A stretch of 64,000 nucleotides of DNA from Acanthaster planci (taxonomy: Eukaryota > Echinodermata > Asteroidea > Valvatida > Acanthasteridae), in contig NW_019091486.1 of assembly GCF_001949145.1 (NCBI RefSeq), positions 511,359 to 575,358 of the forward strand. The letters are read 5' to 3'. The notes beneath the pieces were generated by a model, which saw only the letters and a list, made by a program, of their open reading frames with translations, made no database searches and was not told the DNA's origin. Positions within the stretch are counted from its first letter, which is position 1. Each line of letters starts with the position of its first letter. Shown in pieces: positions 22,315 through 34,901 of the stretch. Position numbers and translations under genes: made by a program.

Positions 22315-22466
22315 GACCTGTTTGTCTCATACAGCTCCAAATCACGACCAGTCATGCGTCAGTGATCCAACGCTGGTTCACTGACACCAGAACCCATATA
22401 ATCAATGCAGCAAACCAGCGTTGGGATCACTGATTGAAATCCAGTTCTGTGTGAAGCAAACAGGCC
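22315..22466. mobile_element. MITE family 2, copy b
   Basis: Ends GACCTGTTTG and CAAACAGGCC are inverted. Inner inverted pair GATCCAACGCTGGTT / AACCAGCGTTGGGATC. Shares GGTTCACTGACACCAGAAC with copy a at 9355-9481. Confidence 0.7.
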
Positions 22467-23882
22467 TGACACGGCCCACAATTCAGACACCTATACAACG
22501 TTACAAATTACCCGTTCACCACATTATAAATATAAAAAACTATCAGCAAATTATAGGTTTAGTTCTTGAATTTAAAAATAAAAAATTAAGTCCACAAAGT
22601 ATGCATGGAAATTGATTCTTTGTTTTCTACAATCCTAGTTTCACACACGAGAAAGGCACTGGTAATGCATGCTGCATACAACCTGTAAGTCAAATCACTA
22701 TAAATCAAACAAGATACGAACACAATTTACCTTTCTTACCTTTGGTATTGCGTGATGAAAACTCAGAAAACTGTCACCTACTTGTTTTAGCTTTCTTGAC
22801 TTTTGTGGCTGGTTACTTTAACTATTCAGGTTCTTTCTGCTTCAGTTATTCCAATCCTAAATAGTCCTCTAAAATTGATTTCTCTGACAAAACCACCAAC
22901 CCCCCCCCACAAATCTAAGTGACTTCACCACGCAAGGTCTACACAACCTACATTGTGTGGACCCGTCTTATTCTCGGGTCCTCACAAGGCATACTCGCAT
23001 CAATCCCATCTTTGGTACAGGACCGAGGCAATATCAGGATAACTCTATCATCCAGCACCTTCAGATGTGACCTTAGTATGAAATGAATTGCATAAAGCTT
23101 GTTCTTTGTCATGTACATAAATAATAACCATTCAGGTAGGCACACAAATATACAAAAATACATAAATGTTGCTAAATATACAGTCTCCCAAACGTTCTTG
23201 ATACAATGATACATGTGGGCACTTACAAAACGATCTAGATTGAGTATCAAAAATAGAAAGCACACACATCATGCACAGTAACTGCTAAATAGCGAGGTCC
23301 TATGCATGAAAAAGCTGTTTATAAAGCAGAAAAGTGAGAAGATAAATATCATGAAAACGAAACCTTTTGAGAATTCTAGCTCCAAGAACCAATTTTGCAC
23401 CTTAATTGTTAAGGGGGGCTCTAAAGTGAAAAATTTGAAAACACACAAAATACCTAACGCAAGGGGCAGAAAAAGAAACAGTGAAAAGCAGTGTTCCCAT
23501 CCTAAAAAAGATGAACTTGGAGAACCGACATCAAGCTTTTGATCACCCAGTCGTATCAAACAGAATCATGCAGAGGGATTGAGACACCGCAAGTATAAAT
23601 CTTCAACAAATTTAGAGGTCCAGTTGGGGTTACGGATGAAGTTGTCCTCGCATTGTTCCATCTCTCATGTGCAACATGAGTGGGGCGCAGAGAGGTAGGG
23701 TATGGATATATGGTGGGACATCTGAAGGACGTGCCAAGGTAAAAGTCCCCAAAGCAAACTTCGGTTACATTACATCTGCATGTACTCTGCTTTTGTGCTC
23801 ATGGCATTTAAGCTGTGAGAGTGTTTGCACGTTCACAATCTGGAAAGGAGAACGTTGACCCCCCCTGAACCCTTAGCAATGC

Positions 23883-24667
23883 CTAAGCACCTCCACCGGT
23901 GGACTTCACGACTGTGATCTTCCCTGGCCGCTGCAGTTTCATCTTGTTCTTCAGGATGTTCAGGTAGTCGACTGCCGAGTAGGTTATCCTCTTACACTGC
24001 ATGTCCTTTTTGGCCTCCGGCCGAAGCACGTACCTTTCCACCAGCGTCCGTCCACTCATCTCACTGACCTCCTTCTTGCCCTGCAGGCAGCGGCTCTTCA
24101 GCTCCCGGTTCCGCTGCTCCAGCTCCGCGACGTCCGCCGCCATTCGCCGCACGCCGTATTGCTCCACCTTTGTCCAGAGCACGGCGTTGAAATGCCGGTA
24201 CAGCTGGAAGTCGCCGCTATGCCACTCCAGGAGGCCCTGCTCTGTGGCGGGCGACAGGCGCTTGACCAGCATGCCGCTGCGGGCGTTGCTGGTGAAGTAG
24301 GTGATGTCGTCAAACGTCCAGCACATCAGATCCTTCAGGAGAATCAGAGACTCCTTCAAGTGTTCGGCGATCAAGACTAGCTCGAAGGACTCGCCAAGGG
24401 ACTGGATCCATTGGTCTACTGCTGCGCTGTCCCCCATAGCGCTGGAGTCCAGCCCCAGGTCGTACAGCATTGGGTTCAGCGCACTGTGCCTCGGGTTCTT
24501 CGGGCTGTACTTCTCATAGAAGGTCCGTGGGGAGGAGGCAAACTTCTCCAGGGGGCACCTGTACGTCCTCTCCATGGCATAGAAGCTGTACATGCTCTCA
24601 AACTGCTTGGGAGGGTAACGGAGGATCGTGATGAACTTGGTTCCTGGTGCCATCACTTTCTTCATGT
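23883..24667 (-). CDS. GAL3ST: GAL3ST exon 4: C-terminal catalytic part
   Basis: Minus-strand acceptor ccatcatag, then AC ATG AAG, completing an Asn codon. 261 codons including the stop: APGTKFITILRYPPKQFESM, LNPMLYDLGLD, IAEHLKESLILLKDLMCWTF, SPATEQGLLEWHSGDFQLYR, ending KITVVKSTGGGA. The ATG near the exon start is internal, not the initiator, because the PAPS-binding loop lies upstream. Confidence 0.93.
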
Positions 24668-27600
24668 CTATGATGGAATCAAATTATAAAACACTGGATT
24701 AGGCTGGCAACGTCTAGATGTATCTTCCTGAGGGTTAAGCTCCGACGTCTTTTGCTGTAGTGGAGTTCTAAGCCCTCCCCCCCTACCACAAATACAGGAG
24801 CGAGGGAGGCACCCAATCCGTACTGACACTGTGTGTCACCATCCCATGATTCACTAGCCTTAGTCCAGGTGATCTACGTGATCACTGACTTTTAGTAAAG
24901 CACCCAAGTTTACATGCACTTTGAAAGGGTACCACGGCCACTGCTAAGAGGGGGCCCAATGTGGTTCACCCCCTGAGCAGCTGCCCCCCCGACAAGGGCA
25001 AAATAAGTTTTGTTCTTGTGACCCCCCCCTGCCGGTACTATGCCCCCCCCCCATCCCTGAAGCTGGCCCTGGTGTTGAAGGATACCATGTTGCTATTTCA
25101 CCAGTAAATGCACACTAGCACAGAAAGAGAATCTTGAGGGAGCACACTCAAACTTGCCATCACTTACTCTCTCTGTGGAACCGGGCATGGTTGGCCAAGA
25201 TGTTGTACGTCCCTGTAGGGGACGGCAAGGCAAACGACGGCTTAAACTTGACCGGGCAACCCATGTACACGTCCACCTTGGGCAGGGCAAAGGTCAAGTG
25301 TCTAGCATCGCCAAAGCGATACAGGACGTTCTGGAGCGTAGAGCTGCCCGTCTTGTGAGTCTTAAGCAGCAGGATGTTTTTCTGTTCCTCGCAGGAACTT
25401 TGCTCTGTGCCCTGGGGAACTTCAACCTCCTTGCTCTTGTTGGACCCAGTACTTGTGACCGACGCTCTGGGTCTTGTAAAGTTGGTTCCTCTTGCGCCAA
25501 GATTCTTCAGACCTTTATGTTGACAGACAAAACAAATGAAGAAAAGGGAAATGGTTGAAGGTTACAACTGAGAAGGGTGTTCCATGCTCAAGCTGCCACC
25601 TACATGTGTAGACCTACGTGTACGTACATGTATAATCCAATGGCGCTGTGCTTTGTTCACCCTATGTGCTGTCTACAGTCGTTTTGCCATCAGCCTACAC
25701 TTAAAGTATGGCAGACACAACAGGAGGGCCCCATTTGGTTAGGGTAAAATCTCACGTTTCCTGAAAATGCACGTACTTCAAACAGCGCCCTCCTTAAAAG
25801 TCTGTCATACTATAAATAGGCTGATAGGAGAGTGCACATAATAAAACCAAAGCATGGAATCATAATGTTACAGGTCTGCAGTACTTGTTTTCAAAAGGTT
25901 CTCTTTTCAAAAGGTTTGCAAAAGCCGTCTTAATCTACATCTGCTGAGTGCATTCGTCAATTTTTCATTGTATGTGATGAAGCTACAAGGTATGATATTG
26001 TGCGACTGAGAGTTGTGCAGTTTTTTGATACTACCAATGTCATTTCCTTGATTTTCTATTTCATCTGCATCAATGACACTGGCCAATGTCACATGCTTTA
26101 TTTCATTGACATGTATTATGACTGAAGTCTCATCTAGAAACCTATCTACCTGTCCCGAGGACGAGCCATACTAATTTCAGACTGGCAATTTTTCCTTGGA
26201 GAAGACTTGAAGCCCTCCCCCTAGATGTCTAGAAATATCTTGGACACAGGTGAAAATCTTCATATTTTCTTCCAAAACATTTGCTGTAACCGAAATATGG
26301 GCTTAGATAGCATTGAGGGGCATTAACTGCTTAACTTTCACGGGAAGTGGATAGGTGGTGTTTCAAACATTGCCAAGAGCGGCAAGGCAGATAGCGTAAT
26401 CCTACATGTAGATGAATCCCTGAATTGTGAGTATGCACCTTGTTTGCCGACGAGGTTCTCCACTGCTTGTCCTTTCTTTGTCATGCTGAGATTCGGTGAG
26501 AGTACCCTCCTTTCGCTGCTACTGCCAGCGGCTTGTTCTCGACTAACTGCTTTACTGGGAAGCAGCGACGTCCATAGTGCTTGACTTGTCACGGGGTTTC
26601 TGCTGAGCGAAAGCAAGTCCCCGCACTCTCTGAATATATTCAGCAGGTGCATCACTACTGCTATTTCACATTGCATTATGTCTTAATAAATCCAAAACCC
26701 CTGAATAACTTTCTGCCATCTGAGTGATGCATTGATGATGATTTATTTGTCCCAGCACAAGGCATGCGGACCACTGATGTGACCTTTCAATACAATGGGC
26801 CTCCACACATGCACTGCAGTTGAACCCGTTTGGCAATTCTTTTTCATCAAACACTGACTTTCTGGGGCTGTTAAGCGGCTCTTCCCACAAAGGGGTCGAC
26901 GCTAACAACAAACACAGAACTGCATTGTTCCTCCCTCCAACATAAAAACTTTTTTAAGTTGTACTTGATATTGACGCTTCTAATACAAAGAAATATCAAA
27001 TAAGCTGTGAAACGGAAGAGTCAGGACTAATTGTAATCTGTGGACATAAACTTTTAGATTCCGTGTTTATTCATGGTATGCCCAACCCTCACGATGCCTA
27101 GTCACCTGAAAGGTGCAGTACTTATCCTAACTGTTTCCAACGAGATCTGGTGTTGGAGTTTAGCCAGTTTGGGATATTTAGGGTGAATGGATGTAGCCAA
27201 AATGCACAGTAAGCCTCTTGCTGCGATCTTACATCAGGGAGAGAAAGGAAATATAACAAAATATCAAAACGTAACAATCGGACGGCGAAGGCAGTTTAAA
27301 ACAAATTGTTTCCCACTTAAGCGATGACATGAATAGGAAGAATACATGTAATTGAACCAGAGCATTCTATATGGTGACCCATGGAACTACCCTCCCCCCT
27401 CAAAAAAAGAAGCAAAAACATGTTGTCGAAAATTCTGAAAGGCAAGTATTTTTGATCCGTTTCATTTTCCTTCCTTCAAAAAGTAGAGCCAGACATGTAG
27501 CCTCAACTACAGGTGTATCAGAAAGGAGAGAAGAGGTTACATGGGAAGAATTTCCAAAACTTTTGCCCCTCTAAATTTAAAAATTTGGTTCGGATTCTGT

Positions 27601-28265
27601 TCTTGATATTTCCCCTCCCCACCTGGCAATGCCCCTTCTTTCGCTTTATGGCCCGATTCTGAATCTACAAGCCTATGTATTCGAGACCCACGGTTTCATG
27701 GAGTGCCTGACGGTAATGCCACAAAGGCATTTTCACACAATAGCCTCGAAGCCCTGGGCAAACAAACGACTGCCCCGGGTTGAAAATTGAATTTTTCAAC
27801 CCTGACAGCAGCCCCGCATTGTTTCACACTTGCTTCATGAGACCCTAGCTTATCGGGCCAAGTTCAACCCAGAAATGACCGCGATTTTCAAGGCGAGTAA
27901 ACATCTCGACCCTGCTCCAGACCGGGGTGGAGTTCAACCCGGGTTGAAGTCACACTTGGGATTGGTGGGGGTCGAAAATTGTCAACTGTGAATTTTCGGC
28001 AAATTTTCAACCCTGCATCCTCCCTGCTTCAACCCTGAGATTTGTCTAACTAATGAAAAGGCCTCAAATTACACCTTGCTTGATAGTGCACCCTTCCTTT
28101 CCTCTGCCATCGGTCACAGCATCAATAAAACACCAACCTCTTGACATGAATCCGGTGGGACCCTGACGAGGCTCTGTCCTTGTTGCGAGTGAGGTACATC
28201 AGCGAGATGACCGTGAACACTGTGACAAGGATCAGGGTCCCCAGGAACGCCTTCATAATACTCAT
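23883..28265 (-). CDS. GAL3ST: Galactose-3-O-sulfotransferase (Gal3ST family), complete coding sequence
   Basis: Exons 28265-28138, 26599-26439, 25512-25168 and 24667-23883 join in phase into 472 codons plus stop. Residues 1-42: ATG, a short cytosolic tail and a hydrophobic signal anchor at about 4-25 (type II Golgi topology). Residues 43-140: low-complexity Ser/Lys-rich stem. Residues 146-155 (LKTHKTGSST) form the 5'-phosphosulfate loop for PAPS, and LRYPPKQFES at 227-236 is the 3'-phosphate region. LVLIAEHLKESLILLKDLMC and WTFDDITYF are family-type motifs. From family knowledge it would transfer sulfate from PAPS to the 3-OH of galactose on glycolipids or glycoproteins in the Golgi. Which Gal3ST subtype, and so which acceptor, cannot be told. 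Human members are about 420-490 residues. Confidence 0.9.
24668..25167 (-). other. GAL3ST intron
   Basis: 500-bp intron, gtaagt to tcatag on the minus strand, with several C-runs (24778-24784, 25023-25053). No other feature. Confidence 0.7.
25168..25512 (-). CDS. GAL3ST: GAL3ST exon 3: PAPS-binding loop
   Basis: Minus-strand acceptor aacataaag and donor gagA|gtaagt. Reads GLKNLGARGTNFTRPRASVT, a Ser/Glu-rich linker, then LLLKTHKTGSSTLQNVLYRF, GDARHLTFALPKVDVYMG and TYNILANHARFHRE. LxTHKTxSST is the phosphosulfate-binding signature of the family. 345 bp, phase 1 in and out. Longer frames on either strand here are shadows. Confidence 0.93.
25513..26438 (-). other. GAL3ST intron
   Basis: 926 bp, minus-strand gtgcat to aacataaag, AT-rich. 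No feature seen. Confidence 0.65.
26439..26599 (-). CDS. GAL3ST: GAL3ST exon 2: stem region
   Basis: Minus-strand acceptor gctcagcag and donor caag|gtgcat (weak donor). It completes the Arg codon left by exon 1 and supplies the Gly base needed by exon 3, so phase agrees at both ends. Reads NPVTSQALWTSLLPSKAVSR, EQAAGSSSERRVLSPNLSMT, KKGQAVENLVGKQ. Low complexity, as expected for a Golgi stem. This exon is the least certain, since a stem is poorly conserved. Confidence 0.68.
26600..28137 (-). other. GAL3ST intron 1
   Basis: 1.5 kb. An open frame at 26666-26911 on the minus strand is not needed by the phase-consistent model. The stretch 27700-28060 repeats TTCAACCC and GGGTTGAA in both orientations and may be a degraded DNA transposon. 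Confidence 0.55.
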
Positions 28266-28335
28266 GGCTGCAGACTCCGCCCCCCGAGGAGGCTGGCTAG
28301 CCCAGGCTCATGATGGGTAGTGTAGCATACAGAAC
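28138..28335 (-). CDS. GAL3ST: GAL3ST exon 1: 5' UTR end and signal anchor
   Basis: Minus-strand acceptor ttttcaccttgcag at 28336-28349 opens an exon with 70 bp of 5' UTR. ATG is at 28265-28263, preceded by gcagcc. Encodes MSIMKAFLGTLILVTVFTVI, then SLMYLTRNKDRASSGSHRIH and VK, ending AG|gttggt in phase 2. A further non-coding upstream exon is implied by the acceptor but was not located. Confidence 0.82.
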
Positions 28336-30310
28336 CTGCAAGGTGAAAAAGACTAATTGATAACAGGTTTATCAGGCCATGTGAAAAAGAAAACGAGTTT
28401 GTCAACTGAACTCACTTCCATTTTCCTCATCCGGCTTTTTTCTTTCTTTTTGTTTTTGCTTTGAGCTTTCCCTCTTGAAGTCTGTAAAGTCATTTGACTT
28501 TCTATTTGCGGCTTTCAGACTCAATTATAATCAGGCCTGTGGTAGATTAACAAACGCAACATAACCATGTCACTTCATCATCTCTGCAAGGCCATAGTAT
28601 ATACATTTGTCATTTATACAGAAATCACGAATGGGTGAATTGACTGCTCTTTAAAACGTCAATTGCTGTCCATAATTTCAAAGGGGCATTCCCATTTGCC
28701 ATTTGCACATTTTTAACAGGTACCCTTCAGGTGTCTGTTTGAACATGAGCATTTTACAACAGGTGTTTGTCCTCAACACTGCCAGCAGCGTATTTGTCGT
28801 GTTCTCGGTGATGTCAGTGTATTCAACTGACATTACAATAGCCTTTCTTTTCCAACCAGTATACTCAAAGTGGCAGAATCCGGTACACCTGTGACTACGA
28901 GTATACTTGTCAAGTATTGCCTAGTATTGACAGAGGAGTACGCAAGGGGCCCTGTTTACGAGTCATTGCTATCCTTAGCCCCATTATTTGGCATGTCTTC
29001 GTACCCTAGGCCCAAGCTCCATGAATGCATGCACTGACTGCAGTGCTGACACTCATGTGTGATAACCAGTCGCTTCGGCACCTTGCTAACTAGGCACCCA
29101 CCAACTTGGCCTCCGCCAACTCGGGACCTACATGTACTTTTGTGGACAGCATGCAAAAAATCACGGAAGCCGTGAATTGATGAAAATTTTCCAGGGCACC
29201 AGTAGGCCTAGCCTAGCCTAGGCCTACCCTTACAGCTTCAATTGGTTGTGAGTGCTGGTGCCATGTTGGTCAGGTGCCAAGGTGTCAGGTGTATTAAAAA
29301 CTAAAAAAGTGGTCGAAACAACGACCGAATCCATTTTTGAGATCTGTCATTTTTCTTCCATTTGAAAACGTCATTAGTACCTTCTTCACACCGAGGAGGA
29401 AAGCATTCTATGCTGGTTGACACGTTAGACTCAGACCCACCAACTTGCCCAAGATATTTGGAGGATACTTTGGTGTCTTTGTATCTACACAGTACTCTAC
29501 AGCCTCGTACATGTGCACTACCAAGTTACAGGTATGACAAATCTGCACTCTCTCTTGACGTACGTGGATACGTGTGCGTGTTTGTTCCGCACAAGAACCA
29601 AAAATCTATGCATGTAGATAATAGCTCATGCCTCCATGCCTGGCAGATGTTTTAAGGTCGTATAGCGCCACCTAGCGGCGCAAGATGGAGAGTTGTCTTG
29701 AGTTTGAGCAAGGGAAACATGGACATCGGATGTACGGAGGCCGCAAGTGGCTCATTCATTTCTGGCATAATAGTTTGTCAACAGACATTGGCAACAAAAA
29801 GTTTCATATCAAATACAGCTAACAAACAAGTCCACTCCCATCTTCTTCAGTGTTTCATGTTTTCATCAGGGCAGAAAAATTGGAAGGGGTGGGTAATTCA
29901 AGCTTGAAAGAGAAAAATGCTTGAAGGCTTCCCTATTCTTCAGTCGATACCTCCAAGGGATGTGCATCACGGCTCCTATCTGATAATACAGAAAATGGCA
30001 CACATACAAATGACTCACATAGCAATTCATTAGCAGTAAATGAAAAATCAGTAAAACGTCGTGAATGGTACGTACAGTTCATGTATACAAATTATCTCCG
30101 AGAGAGTGATTAAGTAAAACCACAACTGTGTAAGATACGAATTGATTCGAAGAACACATTCCCTGCACATGTAGACATATTCTAGAGTAAAAGTATCCAT
30201 CCTGATGCACTTGAAAGACACAAATACATCAGTCAATGCTACTTTTTTGTATTTTATATATATTCATAAATCTTATGCAAAAAACAGTGCACATGACTGG
30301 AAACATGAAT

Positions 30311-30505
30311 AAAGCCTGTTTTGTTCCCGTTTTAAAAGACAGGGACCTGTACGTTTTAAAACTGTTTTCATTCATACTGTTTTTAGCCTGTTTAAAGCCT
30401 GTTTTACTCCTGTTTTAAAAAACAAGGACCTGTTTTAAAACTGTTTTCATTCATACTGTTTTTAGCCTGTTTTTAAAACCTGTTTTATTCCTGTTTTTAG
30501 CGGTT
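30311..30505. repeat. Tandem repeat, about 87-bp unit, just over two copies
   Basis: The unit contains AAGCCTGTTTT, GACCTGT..GTTTTAAAACTG and TTTTCATTCATACTGTTTTT. Two full units and a partial third. Confidence 0.75.
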
Positions 30506-30710
30506 CCAAGTCGTTTATTACTGTTTTAAAACATGTTTTTTCCTATTTAAATTTGACGAGGGAAGCCATTGTCCAACATGGGCAGTGAATCGTACCAAAT
30601 TGTAAGTGTACAGGCTAATGGGGGAAACTTGGAATTATTATCACACGTAATCAGACTTATAACACGTTATTCATTAATTAAACATTCCCCATAACGTGTA
30701 ATCACTGTAT

Positions 30711-31780
30711 CCCTACTTTTCCCGCCCTGGAACTTGGCCAAAACCCTTCCCGCGTAACCCAAACAGGAGAACCTATCAAAATAGAGGCAATTTCCAGGGC
30801 ACGCCCAAAACAAAAGAAACGGTCAGGGCGCTGCCATTACATGGCAGTAAACAAGGATATAGCTCTCCAATATGTACGACATCCAAATTGTATCTTGGGG
30901 TGTTTCAATCCCGGCTCTCTATTATTCCAGAGCCACCAGCAATCCTCAAAGACAGGGTTCGAACATAACACAGGTCCTGTGGCCCAATGCCAGTCAAAAC
31001 GTGGGTGGACCAGCCAAACCCTTATTGAAGTGGTCCGGCAGACCCGTTCAAAAAGGAGACGCAACGACGATGCAATTTTTTTTTCGCGTCCTCTTATTTC
31101 CCGGACACCAACCGCCTGCCAAAACAGCACAGGAACGCTCTATGCCTGCGATTGAATGTGCCAAACATAAATGTGTACCCTGTGTGTTTGTGTACCATGT
31201 GAGTACAGGGTACACAAATTCGTGCAAGAATTTTTCAGCACTTCTCGAAGCCCAAGCCTTGTGTAATAAACATCCCCATCCGGTCATGATTGGTTGCCAA
31301 TGGAAGATCAGTAGGCTCCTGTTCATAAACATGTGCATGTATGTGTCAGTGAGACTCGCAGCCGTTCCTGCATCATCGGAAGTAGTGACTAACAATTTCC
31401 ACTATAACTCGTGGTAGCTTACGTTTTACTGTAAATTTCCAGCTTGAAATAAGGCCAGTAAATTTCTGCTTCCAAGCTAGAATGTAGAAGGCTTTGTTGA
31501 CAATAGGGCAGGGCAGTGGACTTACCCTGTGATATTCCGGAATCGGAAGTTTGTTTTGTCTTCTAGTTGTCGCACAAAACTATGTCCAAACCGTGTTCGT
31601 GCATTTTGACGGACATACCTGGGCTCATAGGCATGACAGTCAATAAAATACAAGCGTTCAGTTAAGATCCGCTTCAGCTAGCTGGCAATGGCAAGTCCAA
31701 AAGGGCTACTAGACTTTCTTTTAGAGCTATTTTTTTCTGAATATACGAACTTTCTTCACAGCATGTGACCTGTTCCTCAG
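30711..31780 (+). repeat. Dispersed 1.1 kb repeat, copy a
   Basis: Begins TTTTCCCGCCCTGGAACTTG and ends near AGCATGTGACCTGTTCCTCA. It matches 45254-46333 in the same orientation with many substitutions and small indels. The flanks on both sides differ, so the edges are real insertion or duplication boundaries. No LTR-type TG..CA ends and no conserved ORF; identity unknown. Confidence 0.8.
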
Positions 31781-32305
31781 AGGTAGTGAGCAAAACGTAC
31801 AGCCACAGAGACGCAAGACGAATGGCGCAAAAAAGGGCGCTGAGGGAGAAAGCAGAGACTATTTTATTTCATGCAGTGTGAAATCCTTTAAGACCAGAAA
31901 GTAATAGCTATAATAATTTTAGAGAGTTTTCCGAAGACGAAAGAGCCAAAAGGTGCGGAAGCTCAGATAAAATGGCGTTGAAATTTGTGCCCTCGCACAT
32001 TTTCAATAGGCCAGTCAAGCTCTTTGCTCCACATGGCATGCGCATACGCACATAAAATTAGAATTTATTATTATACATTTTTGTGTGTGTGTGCGTACAT
32101 CTTAGTAGAGCAGTTGTTGTCTGGCAATATTGCGGAGAGTTGCCTGCTAGTTTTCTCGCAATAAAGAAGAATTTAGTTGTTACAAGTCCTGTATTTTTTT
32201 GTTTTGCTTTGGATGGGGGAGGGGTCTCACCAATCTGGAGATAAGACCTCCTTTACTCCATGAAAAAGTGCAAATGCATGAACGCCGTCAGGCACAACAA
32301 ACACA

Positions 32306-32490
32306 CAGCGGCGTAGCGAGGGCATTTTCTTGGGGGGGGTGCCAGGGTCAATTTGCCGACTGGTCGATGTACGTCAATAATTCATGACCTCCATTTCAGT
32401 TTCATCTGCCGACTGACCCTTTATTTGCCGACTGAAAAGAATTATTGGGGGGGTGCAACACCCCCACACCCCTCACTCGCTACGCCGCTG
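32306..32490. mobile_element. MITE with CAGCGGCGTAGCGAG ends
   Basis: Perfect terminal inverted repeat CAGCGGCGTAGCGAG / CTCGCTACGCCGCTG. A G-run and a C-run adjoin the arms, and an inner TTTGCCGACTG motif appears three times. 185 bp, no ORF. Confidence 0.75.
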
Positions 32491-33477
32491 CGAACACAGT
32501 GTAGAAACCGATGTTTACTGGACGTTAATAGAAGTATTCTTGAATTGCACTTGTTAGGATAATGCAGGTCCGGAAGCTCTTGCGGATGGAAGCTATCATG
32601 CTGCTTGTATGGGAAGAGCTCACATTGCAGTCTTGCTCCCCGTATTGAAGAAAAAAAAACCCGACCAGTTCATGATTGTATCCAGCTACCACCGATGTGT
32701 GCTTGCTTGAGCCAAATGAAGCCAAGAAGAGACTCAATGGCTTCACAAACGTCGCACCCCTCCCTTCCCTCCCGACGAGCAAGAATTCTTTATCCGCCCC
32801 GATGGCCTGATACATTCTGAGAACGATATCCTGGAACCCTTGCCTGCAGTACAGTTTACAAATACACCATGGTTTGAAGGGAAATAATTGGGATCACTGG
32901 GCCTAAGTTGTACTTCCACGAGGATTTAACTAACCTTACAAATAGCAATGTACAAATTCGCTATAGGAAAGTTTCAGCTCTTTCTATTAGACCTATGTCA
33001 ACTTACCTCTGCCGTCACAACGCATTTGCGTAGCAAGGTTTCATACCATTTTGATGAGATTAGATATCTGCTGAGGAAGTTTATTCACCTTTATTAAAAG
33101 GGTGAAATTATCACAAACGCAGCAAACAAACAAGCAAATGACTTCTGCAGTATGAAAAATGTTTCTAAAACAAAATCTTATAAGAAACACTGCAGAAACA
33201 TATGTCTCGAACAAACGATTTCTTTTTGAAAAGATCTCATAAAATCGGAAGTTGGAACAACATCTTCGAAAAGAAGTCTTCATAAAATATACATCTCTTT
33301 TGGAAAATACATACTGGATCGCACTATAGAGGCCTTTCTGTCCTCGAGACTCACTAATTTAGAAAGAGAGAGAAAATTTGCAGTAATAAAGGTAGAATCC
33401 AAGTGAAAACAAATATTCATCCAGAGAAATATTTGAAACGAACAAAAACAAAGAGTTATACCGTAACGCTAGCCTTG

Positions 33478-34480
33478 GATCAAGCCTGGCTTCCTCAGAC
33501 TGTTGTGTGAAACAGATTTGCCAAAGCGACATGGATCGCATTGTCAGACCTCTATCTGTATGCTACAGACTTGTATAAAGTCAAGTCAGGTCAATTTATC
33601 ACAACACTGTATTATGAAATTCGAGCTTCCTATAACAGGACTGGCTGCTTGTGTTGTATCGCACAAAAAGAGAGAACCGCGTAGGAGGCTTCTGGGTCCG
33701 TGTACACATAAATGTATGCGAGGGAGAGGAAGTCCGAATTTTAAACAACAGCCTATGACGAGGTTTACCCATTGTTTCCTCCATGACGCACGACGAGTTG
33801 GTACCCTCCATGACCAGTAATTTGTATCCATAGCCACATCAGGCAGGTTTCCAGTCTAAGGTGTGGCTTAAAACATCTCTGGTTTGCATGTTTGTCTTGC
33901 ATATAAGCCATATTTCAGGCCCTCTGTCCTGTATACCACTGCAGACGCTGTCCTTTATACCATCATATTGTCAACGTTATATTTTTGCTGATCCATACTA
34001 AGCATTGGTGATTTCAAAGAGAACATGGGTAAGTTACTTAAAAATTAATGTTCTTGTAAGTGGTCACAGTAAACCGTCACACTACTTTTTAGCGCGCGAT
34101 TTGATCATGGATGTGGTCGTCGTTGAATTCCATTTGTGTTGGACCATGACCAGGACAGTAATAATTATGCAGGCATGGCTTACAAATATCAAATCTCTGT
34201 GTCAGAGCCCTGAGTAGCTATCTAGGTCACCCAATGAAGGTCTCACGGTATATTTTAGCTAGGGGTGTAGTTCAGTAGATACTTCGGTACCGGTCCTGTG
34301 TAAGTCGCGCTGCATAGATCGACCGTGGCCATTGCGGCAGGAGGCGGCAGAACTCTTGGATGTGATTCCCAAATAACCAGACGGACCGTTCTTTTTGTAG
34401 TTGCAAACACGGATTGACCGGGGGATATTGAGTTCCAGTTGGATGACTGCAGTTTCTCAAAAAAATTTTCTTATCTTGTC
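33478..34480 (+). repeat. ~1 kb repeat unit, copy 1
   Basis: Landmarks in order: CAAGCCTGGCTTCCTC, TTGCCAAAGCGACATGGATC, GAGAGAACCGCGTAGGAGGC, CATGACGCACGACGAGTTGG, GGTGTGGCTTAAAAC, GTGATTTCAAAGAGAACATGG, AGTAAACCGTCACAC, GCGCGATTTGATCATG. The same order occurs in the units starting at 35318, 50489, 51765, 56600 and 57712, all on the plus strand. Closest to the 50489 copy, including the downstream TAGGGGTGTAGTTCAGTA segment. No conserved ORF. Confidence 0.8.
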
Positions 34481-34669
34481 CTTAGTCTGTCCATTTCTTT
34501 TCAAGTTTGGTAGGTCGGATAAAAACTGTGTACCTATTAACAAACGATATAGAAATGTTTCTAAACATAGATCTCGTAAGAATGAAAAAGATGCCTTGAA
34601 CAACCGAACTTTGACAAACAATCCGCGTAAAAACGAAGAGAGACAGATTATATCGCCTAAACACAGCCT

Positions 34670-34901
34670 TTATATAACGGGTTTTGCCCTCACCCAAACT
34701 CATATTAATCAGCACTGTATGCTCAGTGCTTGTCCGAGAGCTTGCGAAAAAAAAACCCTCACAAGCTTACTCGGGTGGGACTCAAACCCATGACCTCCTT
34801 CTTACTAGTGCAGATGTCTTAACCACTCGACCACCGACCTTGCCGGGGTCGATTGGCCGGTCTGAGTCACTGAAGCAGTGGCACCACGAACTATTTTCAA
34901 G
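34670..34901 (-). mobile_element. tRNA-derived SINE, copy 1 of a tandem pair
   Basis: On the minus strand a tRNA-like head contains GGTGGTCGAGTGGTTAAGAC (A-box region) and GGGTTTGAGTCCCA (B-box region). It is followed by a body with an A/T-run and the end CGTTATATAAA. Adjacent to a second copy. Pol III promoter boxes plus a non-tRNA body define a SINE. Confidence 0.75.

Larger units (their letters stand above)
18530..23882. other. Upstream region of SELENOS / downstream of the sulfotransferase; repeats, no recognised gene
   Basis: 5.3 kb in which the missing first SELENOS exon should lie on the minus strand; it could not be identified. Four inverted-repeat elements occupy 19931-20774, 21155-21416, 21798-21926 and 22315-22466. 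The remainder is AT-rich with several short C-runs. Confidence 0.5.

Noticed and set aside
26666-26911. 81-codon minus-strand ORF in GAL3ST intron 1
   Set aside because: Not needed by the phase-consistent exon chain, and its last part overlaps another open frame. No sulfotransferase motif.
30841-31417. 181-codon plus-strand ORF
   Set aside because: It lies in the 1.1 kb repeat; the other copy at 45383-45823 has indels that break the shared frame, so no protein is being conserved.
34785-34843. Apparent tRNA gene on the minus strand
   Set aside because: The A- and B-box-like parts are there, but it is one of two tandem copies with a non-tRNA body, so it is a SINE head and not a functional tRNA.
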